A DNA stretch of 5,559 nt from Bacteroidota bacterium (GTDB taxonomy: Bacteria > Bacteroidota > Bacteroidia > Bacteroidales > UBA1556). Made by a program: the position numbers and the translations under genes. Shown here in pieces: positions 1 to 4,447 of this stretch; within the stretch, counting starts at the first letter, position 1, and every line of letters starts with the position of its first letter. The notes below the pieces were generated by a model. It was not told where the DNA came from and searched no databases. It saw nothing but the letters and a program-made list of their open reading frames with translations. The DNA lies in assembly GCA_003648395.1 (NCBI GenBank), contig QMPB01000355.1, positions 1-5,559 on the forward strand. The letters are read 5' to 3'.

Positions 1-1628
1 GCATAAATAGTCCACGTATAAGTTACACTTCCTCCTGTGGGAAATGAGCTACCATCAGTAATATACAGATTATCCACATCGTGAGCCTTGCAATTGGAAT
101 CCAAAACAGAGGTTTTGGGATTATCACCAAATCGGCACCCTCCAGCCTGCAAATTTGGAGGAGGAAGAGTTCCAATATTCGAATAAATATCCTTACAATC
201 CATTTCCTCCAATATTTTCTCACATTGCTGAGCCATTATCTCTCCCACTGCCACATCATGCTTATTATGTTGTAATCGCAAACGTGCAACTTTATCGCCC
301 CATTTGTCCGTCTGCTCATCATCCAAAGTTACAAAGCAATTGTCATTGGGCTGCCAATCGATAAAAATTTCAAACTTGATTTTTCGCTGTCTTTTAAAAT
401 AATGCTTTAACTTTTTCTGAAATTCTTTTCCATAAAGCAATGTTCCGTCATCATTCCATTTATTACGAATGGCTTTACCAATGGGATTAGCATGTTCAAA
501 AAGGAAATCCACAACTCCACCTTTAACCTTTAAACCCTCTTTTTCTACTTCATAAAAATGATGAATTGTACGATTTACAAAACTCCCAGGCTCATTAAGT
601 TTTTTTGCTTCTTTATCAGAATAATCATCAAAATCGATAATTCCACCTCCAACTCCACCAGCCGAGAAAATCAAATTTTTACCCACCTGATTATTATTAT
701 TTGCCAATCCGTTGGGAAAGTTTGCATTCTTACTCAATAATAATAAGCGCGAAGTTTCAATAGCCTGCGCCGCTACCACAAATATATCTGCTTCAATAAA
801 CTTATCACCTTGCTCACTATGATAATGAGCTTTTATAATCTTTCCTGCTCCATCAGTTTCCAAATGAAAAACTTTAGCTTTAGGAATAATTTGCACATTT
901 CCTGTTTTTAATGCATCACTAATTAATGCAGCACGTGAACTTCCTTTGGCATCGGAGCTACAAGCGTAACTTCCACAAAAATTGGATAAATAACATGGAC
1001 TTCTATCTCCTTTTTTAGAAGATAAAATAGCCCTAGGATTAGGAATCATTTCTATACCAACATTAGCCGCCGCTTTGTCCAAAAGTGAAGAAACATAGTT
1101 CTCCATTAGAGGTTTATAAGGAAAATCTGAAGTTGAGCGAGGTTCTAAATACTTATGCTTTACAACTTTTCCTGAAACACCCACAACTCTTTCTACTTTT
1201 TCGTAATAAGGCTCCAAATCATCATAAGAAATTGGCCAATCAACAATATTAGCACCATCAATATTACCATAGGCAGAGAGTAGTTTAAAATCTACAGGCT
1301 TCATTCTATGAAAATATCCACTCATAAAATTTGACGAACCACCAACTACACTTCCATTCCAGAAATTTTGCCCACCAATAGCATTTGATTTAGCTTTCCA
1401 TTCTCCATTTATCTGTTGACGTTCTATTACATAAGGCTCATCTTCTAGCAATGGCGTTACAACATCGCGCCTAGTCATTGATATTTCGTCTTTCGAATAA
1501 TCTTCAGTTTTCAGCCAAGGACCTTTCTCCAATACAATAACCTTATGACCACCTTTAGATAATTCGTAAATTATAGGCCCAGCACCAGCACCACTACCTA
1601 TAACACATATTGTCTTTCTATTAGTCAT
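1..1628 (-). CDS. GMC-family FAD dehydrogenase, large (catalytic) subunit; C-terminus cut by window edge
   Basis: Reading the minus strand from ATG at 1628-1626 gives 542 codons with no stop before the window edge. The N-terminal Rossmann FAD motif is VIGSGAGAG (residues 9-17), with the dinucleotide-binding acidic end at VLEKG (32-36). GGSSNFMSGYFHRM (96-109), AAQAIETSRLLLLS (286-299) and the C-terminal block AGGCRFGDNPKTSVLD (495-510) through ITDGSSFPTGG (523-533) are typical of the gluconate/glucose/fructose dehydrogenase branch of GMC oxidoreductases. Such enzymes oxidise a sugar or alcohol and pass electrons through FAD to a membrane acceptor. The substrate cannot be read here. Only about 10-20 residues should be missing. 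The gene starts 5 bases after the subunit-3 gene, so the two are probably cotranscribed. Oddities: C212, C218 and C223 form a cluster, and the usual active-site His and Asn seem absent (see findings). No signal peptide is visible, so export would depend on the small subunit. Confidence 0.93.
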   Translation of the reverse strand, partial: MTNRKTICVIGSGAGAGPIIYELSKGGHKVIVLEKGPWLKTEDYSKDEISMTRRDVVTPLLEDEPYVIERQQINGEWKAKSNAIGGQNFWNGSVVGGSSNFMSGYFHRMKPVDFKLLSAYGNIDGANIVDWPISYDDLEPYYEKVERVVGVSGKVVKHKYLEPRSTSDFPYKPLMENYVSSLLDKAAANVGIEMIPNPRAILSSKKGDRSPCYLSNFCGSYACSSDAKGSSRAALISDALKTGNVQIIPKAKVFHLETDGAGKIIKAHYHSEQGDKFIEADIFVVAAQAIETSRLLLLSKNANFPNGLANNNNQVGKNLIFSAGGVGGGIIDFDDYSDKEAKKLNEPGSFVNRTIHHFYEVEKEGLKVKGGVVDFLFEHANPIGKAIRNKWNDDGTLLYGKEFQKKLKHYFKRQRKIKFEIFIDWQPNDNCFVTLDDEQTDKWGDKVARLRLQHNKHDVAVGEIMAQQCEKILEEMDCKDIYSNIGTLPPPNLQAGGCRFGDNPKTSVLDSNCKAHDVDNLYITDGSSFPTGGSVTYTWTIY

Positions 1629-1633
1629 AATGC

Positions 1634-2215
1634 TTATTTAAGATGATTGATTTTCATAATTTCTGGATACTTATTCTCTATGGAAGGGAAAGGAATTCCT
1701 GCAGTATATTCTAACCATTTCCAGCCTATATAGTCGGTATTACAATTATAAATAGGGTTTGCAAACATAGCTTCAAAACATACCGTCATTAGCAACGATA
1801 AATCCGTTTCGCCCCATGTGGTATTCGATACCGCTTTTATAACTTCCTGAAGTTTACTAACCGACAACTCTTGTAAACTACTATTATACTTTTCATCAGA
1901 AAAATCGTTGATTCGCTTAATTGAAGTAGCTAGATTTAGTTTACGACTTAAATCCACTTTTTGGTCAGCAAGAAGCCAAAATAAATACACATCAGCTTTT
2001 AATGCCATGGCACTTGGACCAACCGTTGTTTCTGGCATAAGAATATCAAGAATTAGCTTTAAATCTATTGTATTAATAGAATACTTTTTGTCTTCAATTA
2101 TTAATGTAACACCATTGATATTACTAGTATTACACGAAAATACAAATGGTAATTGCAATGCTATAGCACCAGTAAACATAGTTTTTATAAAATGGCTACG
2201 ATTAATCTTATTCAT
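1634..2215 (-). CDS. Gluconate 2-dehydrogenase subunit 3 family lipoprotein (small partner of the GMC dehydrogenase)
   Basis: This 193-aa protein begins with a signal (MNKINRSHFIKTMFTGAIALQLPFVFSC). In related proteins the signal is a Tat signal; here NRSHFIK is at best a degenerate twin-arginine box, and VFSC with Cys28 looks like a lipobox, so a lipid-anchored periplasmic protein is likely. The C-terminal FANPIYNCNTDYIGWKWLEYTAGIPFPS (about 151-178) matches the conserved block of the family (usually NPxYGGNxDxxGWxxxGxPG). LILDILMPETTVGPSA (54-69) matches the N-terminal block, usually ending in a PGA-like turn. The family stabilises the GMC catalytic subunit and carries it across the membrane. 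The stop codon is 5 bases before the GMC start, an operon arrangement expected for this pair. No cytochrome c subunit is seen in the window. A later in-frame Met (13) exists but would remove the positively charged n-region, so the first ATG is preferred. Confidence 0.88.
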   Translation of the reverse strand: MNKINRSHFIKTMFTGAIALQLPFVFSCNTSNINGVTLIIEDKKYSINTIDLKLILDILMPETTVGPSAMALKADVYLFWLLADQKVDLSRKLNLATSIKRINDFSDEKYNSSLQELSVSKLQEVIKAVSNTTWGETDLSLLMTVCFEAMFANPIYNCNTDYIGWKWLEYTAGIPFPSIENKYPEIMKINHLK

Positions 2216-2219
2216 TTCT

Positions 2220-2227
2220 CAAAGATA
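2220..2227 (-). promoter_or_regulatory. Possible -7 box (TATCTTTG) for the dehydrogenase operon
   Basis: TATCTTTG on the minus strand matches the Bacteroidota -7 consensus TAnnTTTG exactly. It ends only 4 bases before the ATG of the subunit-3 gene, so transcription would start at or next to the start codon, giving a leaderless or nearly leaderless mRNA. No well-spaced -33 TTTG is visible upstream (a TTG lies only 13 bases away). Chance occurrence in AT-rich DNA is a real possibility. Confidence 0.25.
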
Positions 2228-2266
2228 AAGAAATATATAACAATATTATTATTCAGTTTTTTTATC

Positions 2267-2274
2267 TATTTTTG
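2267..2274 (+). promoter_or_regulatory. Possible -7 box (TATTTTTG) for the sigma/anti-sigma operon
   Basis: TATTTTTG matches TAnnTTTG exactly and lies 36 bases before the sigma-factor ATG, which would give a leader of about 30 bases. A -33 TTTG at the expected distance is not evident. The 95-bp divergent region would then carry promoters for both strands. I see no sequence like the GYAAGGTTT element found at 3231 and 3732 here, so there is no sign of autoregulation by the ECF factor. Confidence 0.38.
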
Positions 2275-2310
2275 AAGTAATAAATCTACAGCAATAATAA
2301 TATATTATTA

Positions 2311-2883
2311 ATGACCAATAATACAGACCTAATAAATCCAAAATTATGGATTTCCAATTATGGAGATTTGCTATATAATTATGCTTATTCGCGTCTATCT
2401 TCATCAACTATCGCTGAGGATTTATTACAAGACACTTTTGTTTCTGCACTAAAATCTATGGAGAATTTTCGTGGTGATAGTACCGAAAAAACATGGCTCT
2501 TCTCTATTCTTAAAAGAAAAATAATAGACTATTATAGAAAAAGCTCAACCAGAAACGAAATTTCTGAATCAAAATATAAAAATCCATTTAAGGAAGATGG
2601 TTTTTTTGAAGGCCATTGGGATAATAACCGAGGCCCTTCCAACTGGAGTAATGCTGCAGATGGACAAATTCACCAAAACGAATTTCAGGCAATAATGGAA
2701 ATGTGCTTAGCATTATTACCCGAAAAACACAAAGCCGTATTTGTACTTAAAGTTATGGAAGATATAGAAACCAATAAAGTTTGTAAGGAAACAGGATGTA
2801 CGGCGTCTAATATATGGGTAATACTGCATAGAGCACGATTACAATTAAGAGAATGCATTGAAAAAAACTGGATAGATGAGTAA
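2311..2883 (+). CDS. ECF-type RNA polymerase sigma-70 factor (TIGR02943-like)
   Basis: This 190-aa protein has the two-domain layout of an ECF sigma factor. Region 2 spans about residues 14-78: SRLSSSTIAEDLLQDTF, then FRGDSTEKTWLFSILKRKIIDYYRK, which includes the core-binding and -10 recognition helices. Region 4 spans about 125-185, with ALLPEKHKAVFVLK and the helix-turn-helix CKETGCTASNIWVILHRARLQLRECIE for -35 recognition. Between them is a linker rich in Gly, Asn and Trp (about 95-118, GHWDNNRGPSNWSNAADG). From memory this linker and the NIWVILHRARLQLRECIEKNW ending are typical of the TIGR02943 sigma family. The anti-sigma gene overlaps its 3' end by 8 bases, so the two are translationally coupled. 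The neighbouring EGKCG and DoxX genes are the obvious candidate targets, as ECF factors control comparable clusters in Caulobacter. The target assignment is inference. Confidence 0.95.
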   Translation: MTNNTDLINPKLWISNYGDLLYNYAYSRLSSSTIAEDLLQDTFVSALKSMENFRGDSTEKTWLFSILKRKIIDYYRKSSTRNEISESKYKNPFKEDGFFEGHWDNNRGPSNWSNAADGQIHQNEFQAIMEMCLALLPEKHKAVFVLKVMEDIETNKVCKETGCTASNIWVILHRARLQLRECIEKNWIDE

Positions 2884-3163
2884 TAATAGCGTATTGAAGA
2901 AGATAAAGAATGGTATGATGCTAAGTTGTGATACTGCAACGCTGCTTATCTCAAAACGCGAATTTGAAAAACTTAGTATAATTGATGGGCTAAGGCTAAA
3001 AATGCACCTTACAAATTGCAACTTATGTCGTAGATTTGAAGAACAATCTTCAGAAATAAGCACTCATATTAAAGATTTCTCAAATATAGAGAACCCTAAA
3101 ACTCTTCATAATCTATCTGAAGAGCAAAAAAACAAACTATCAAAATTAATAGATAATAAATAG
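2876..3163 (+). CDS. Zinc-binding (ZAS/zf-HC2-type) anti-sigma factor, soluble
   Basis: This 95-aa protein has MMLSCDTATLLISKREFEKLSIIDGLRLKMHLTNCNLCRRFEEQ at residues 14-57. That is the typical fold of small cytoplasmic zinc anti-sigma factors: a Cys (C18) in the first helix and the HxxxCxxC motif formed by H44, C48 and C51. No membrane segment follows, so it should act in the cytoplasm by holding the cotranscribed sigma factor until Zn-thiol chemistry changes. The C18-to-H44 interval of 26 residues and the HxxxCxxC match what I recall for Streptomyces RsrA (C11, H37, C41, C44), a disulfide-switch regulator. The start at 2876 lies inside the end of the sigma gene. Starts at Met14 or Met15 would also retain the whole domain. 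The C-terminal 40 residues are polar and featureless. A role in sensing metal or oxidant is inference. Confidence 0.87.
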   Translation: MSNNSVLKKIKNGMMLSCDTATLLISKREFEKLSIIDGLRLKMHLTNCNLCRRFEEQSSEISTHIKDFSNIENPKTLHNLSEEQKNKLSKLIDNK

Positions 3164-3230
3164 ATTACCAACTTATTACACCTACCCTTCTCAGAAAAAA
3201 CACAATTAATTTATATTTTTTTAATTTTAT

Positions 3231-3258
3231 TGTAAGGTTTTGAAATGTTATACGACTA
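3231..3258 (+). promoter_or_regulatory. Candidate ECF-type promoter of the EGKCG precursor gene
   Basis: TGTAAGG at 3231-3237 and CGACTA at 3253-3258 are separated by 15 bases, resembling TGTAAC-N16-CGnC-like ECF promoters. There is no exact TAnnTTTG box nearby. Transcription would start near 3262-3266, giving a leader of about 60 bases. A related block (GCAAGGTTT...TTATACACAC) occurs ahead of the DoxX gene, and the shared parts are GYAAGGTTT, AAAT and TTATAC. This suggests both are read by the sigma factor encoded just upstream. Confidence 0.42.
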
Positions 3259-3272
3259 TCATTACAAACCAA

Positions 3273-3294
3273 CAAGATTGCGATTGTAATCTTG
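3273..3294 (+). promoter_or_regulatory. Inverted repeat in the leader of the EGKCG precursor gene
   Basis: CAAGATT (3273-3279) pairs perfectly with AATCTTG (3288-3294) around an 8-base loop, GCGATTGT. An alternative pairing joins ATTGC (3277-3281) to GCAAT (3294-3298). The element would lie about 10 bases after the proposed transcription start. It could be a 5'-end mRNA stabiliser or an operator; no T-run follows, so it is not a terminator. Confidence 0.4.
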
Positions 3295-3322
3295 CAATAT
3301 AAACCTAGAAAATATAAATATT

Positions 3323-3691
3323 ATGATTAAGAAAATTACAAAAACAGCAATGCTATTATCAGTAATGGCAATTTTAGGAGTAGCAACAGTAAGCTTTACT
3401 CAACTATCAGAAGAATCAAATTCAGAAACTACATTTTCACAGTTAAGTGACGAAACAACAATGATTGCTTTTGCAGAAGTAAACAGCGATTTATTTTCTG
3501 AAAGGAAATGTGGCGAAGGAAAATGTGGTGAAGGAAAATCTACTGAAAAGAAACCTGAAAAAAAGGCAGAAAAAAAATCAGAAAAGAAAGAGACTTCTAA
3601 AAAGGAGAAAAAATCAACAAAGACAAGCGAAAAAGAGACTAAAACTGCTAAAGAAAGCAAATGTGGATCTGGCAAATGTGGTGGTAATTAA
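3323..3691 (+). CDS. Exported Lys-rich protein with EGKCG-type motifs; candidate HvfA/bufferin-like RiPP metallophore precursor
   Basis: This 122-aa protein has a Sec signal: charged MIKKITK, then a hydrophobic core over residues 9-25. Cleavage is probably near 24-27, and there is no lipobox Cys. The mature part has an acidic stretch (29-60), then RKCGEGKCGEGKS (61-73, one full EGKCG), a long low-complexity Lys/Glu/Ser linker (about 73-112) and a C-terminal KCGSGKCGGN. Its only four cysteines, 63, 68, 114 and 119, all lie in the two Cys-Gly blocks. In HvfA of Haemophilus and in bufferins, EGKCG cysteines are converted by a DUF692 (MNIO) enzyme into copper-binding oxazolone/thioamide or thiooxazole groups. 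The ECF pair upstream and DoxX downstream fit that setting. No MNIO or partner gene is in the window, so modification is unproven, and an unmodified thiol metal-binding protein is the alternative. Confidence 0.8.
   Translation: MIKKITKTAMLLSVMAILGVATVSFTQLSEESNSETTFSQLSDETTMIAFAEVNSDLFSERKCGEGKCGEGKSTEKKPEKKAEKKSEKKETSKKEKKSTKTSEKETKTAKESKCGSGKCGGN
3506..3538 (+). repeat. 15-nt-period coding repeat (KCGEGKCGEGK)
   Basis: Two tandem copies of the 5-codon unit K-C-G-E-G plus a final K encode residues 62-72 of the first EGKCG protein. A diverged relative (KCGSGKCGGN) sits at 3659-3688 at the C-terminus. The same unit recurs in the EF-hand lipoprotein at 4580-4618 and 4955-5017. Confidence 0.85.
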
Positions 3692-3731
3692 ATAACAGAA
3701 AGTCTTGCAAATATATAGACCATATTTATTA

Positions 3732-3758
3732 GCAAGGTTTATTAAATTTTATACACAC
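3732..3758 (+). promoter_or_regulatory. Candidate second ECF-type promoter, ahead of the DoxX gene
   Basis: GCAAGGTTT (3732-3740), AAAT (3744-3747) and TTATAC (3749-3754) followed by ACAC repeat the layout of the block at 3232-3256, with a spacer one base longer. If functional it would start transcription just before or inside the 3761-3800 hairpin. The -35-like part has GCAA instead of GTAA and the -10-like part lacks the CGAC core, so it would be the weaker of the two. Confidence 0.28.
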
Positions 3759-3760
3759 CC

Positions 3761-3800
3761 TAAAGAGAAACTTTATAATCAAACATAAAGTTTCTCTTTA
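3761..3800 (+). promoter_or_regulatory. 16-bp perfect hairpin between precursor and DoxX genes
   Basis: TAAAGAGAAACTTTAT (3761-3776) is exactly complementary to ATAAAGTTTCTCTTTA (3785-3800), with the 8-base loop AATCAAAC. A run of A, not T, follows on the plus strand, so it is not a canonical intrinsic terminator. It may act as an mRNA processing or 3'-end stabilising structure that raises precursor transcript over doxX transcript, or as a partial terminator. It could also be an operator for a dimeric regulator. Confidence 0.6.
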
Positions 3801-3853
3801 AAAAAACTACAAGGAATTTTTCGATAAAAACAGAAAGAATAAAACAAAAATAT

Positions 3854-4300
3854 ATGAAATGTAAAATGATAGGAGTATGCGATATAATTTCAGAGAAATT
3901 AAGCATAATGAAAGATTTACCCTTACTAGCAATGCGATTAGTACTTGCTTATGGTTTTTGGAAACCAGGAATGATGAAATGGAATGACATTAATTCAATA
4001 GCAAGCTGGTTTGAGAGCATGGATTATCCACTACCATTATTAAATGCTTATGCTGCGGCCACAACTGAGGTAGCTGGAGCTGTATTACTGCTAATAGGAT
4101 TTGCTTCTCGATTAATATCTATACCACTAATGGTAATTATGCTTGTAGCTATATTTACTGTACATGGTGCTAATGGATTTGAAGCAAGTAATAATGGCTA
4201 TGAAATACCTCTTTACTATTTAATAATGTTGTTTACTATTACTATATACGGTGGAGGAAGAATTAGTATGGAAAGCCTATTTCGTAAATTATCAAAATAA
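3854..4300 (+). CDS. DoxX-family four-helix inner-membrane protein
   Basis: This 148-aa protein has four hydrophobic segments at about residues 21-37, 60-82, 86-104 and 117-134, matching the small DoxX fold in length and topology. Recognisable features are RLVLAYGFWKPGMMKW in helix 1, ATTEVAGAVLLLIGFASRL (E72) in helix 2, and FTVHGANGF (H104) after helix 3. DoxX proteins are associated with quinone- or thiol-linked redox functions. A DoxX member recurs in bufferin/gig and HvfA clusters, where I recall it being treated as a maturation or copper-related partner (HvfX). Its position between two EGKCG proteins supports such a role here. The ATG at 3854 is the furthest upstream in frame; Met5 and Met19 are alternatives, and starting at Met19 would drop C3 and C9 but keep all helices. 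The substrate is unknown. Confidence 0.9.
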   Translation: MKCKMIGVCDIISEKLSIMKDLPLLAMRLVLAYGFWKPGMMKWNDINSIASWFESMDYPLPLLNAYAAATTEVAGAVLLLIGFASRLISIPLMVIMLVAIFTVHGANGFEASNNGYEIPLYYLIMLFTITIYGGGRISMESLFRKLSK

Positions 4301-4375
4301 AACCGAAACTACGGAATAATATTAAACATGCTTATTATCAGTTTATTTACTATTAAAGGCATCAGATTATTTACA

Positions 4376-4383
4376 TATTTTTG
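4376..4383 (+). promoter_or_regulatory. Possible -7 box (TATTTTTG) of the EF-hand lipoprotein gene
   Basis: TATTTTTG matches TAnnTTTG exactly and lies 64 bases before the ATG. No TTTG stands at the -33 distance; AAAGG (4355-4359) is the nearest notable sequence there. It would make the EF-hand gene a separate transcription unit using the housekeeping sigma factor, unlike the first EGKCG gene. Confidence 0.38.
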
Positions 4384-4387
4384 GCAC

Positions 4388-4404
4388 ATAAAGAAATTCT
4401 TTAT
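4388..4404 (+). promoter_or_regulatory. 17-bp dyad just downstream of the 4376 -7 box
   Basis: ATAAAGAA (4388-4395) and TTCTTTAT (4397-4404) are perfect inverted arms around a single central A. The near-zero loop favours a protein-bound operator over an RNA hairpin. It sits at the expected transcription start. Its ATAAAG...CTTTA core resembles part of the 3785-3800 hairpin arm, though both are AT-rich and the likeness may be chance. Confidence 0.35.
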
Positions 4405-4447
4405 AATAAATTGAAATAAACTATAAATAAATAACAAAACATTAATT

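Noticed and set aside
23..740. Short open frames on both strands at 23-223, 81-275, 155-364 and 558-740
   Set aside because: They lie in other frames over the coding sequence of the GMC dehydrogenase and show no recognisable protein features.
2685..3063. Antisense frames across the sigma/anti-sigma junction
   Set aside because: They are complementary to two well-supported overlapping genes and have no distinctive features.
3202..3232. AT-rich partial inverted repeat with a T-run after the anti-sigma gene, considered as a terminator
   Set aside because: The pairing is broken and has almost no G-C pairs, so I could not support a stable stem. Readthrough into the EGKCG gene remains possible.
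3400..3695. Overlapping frames in the first EGKCG gene, including a very basic 61-residue frame at 3510-3695 and an antisense frame at 3400-3675
   Set aside because: Both are by-products of the Lys/Glu-rich repetitive coding sequence. The main frame has a signal peptide and conserved motifs, and no frameshift site is evident.
3815..3829. TTTTTCGATAAAAA small inverted repeat before the DoxX gene
   Set aside because: Only five A-T pairs around a 4-base loop; expected by chance in such AT-rich DNA.
4301..4375. Possible terminator after the DoxX gene (CCG/CGG and ATAATA/TATTAT pairings)
   Set aside because: The stems are 3 to 6 bp long and no T-run follows.
4382..4387. TGGCAC resembling half of a sigma-54 promoter
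   Set aside because: The required GC-type half (TTGC or similar) is absent at the right distance; GAAA is found instead.
4381..4407. TTGGCA and TATAAT resembling a classical sigma-70 promoter
   Set aside because: The spacer is only 15 bases and Bacteroidota do not normally use this consensus. The overlapping TATTTTTG box fits better.
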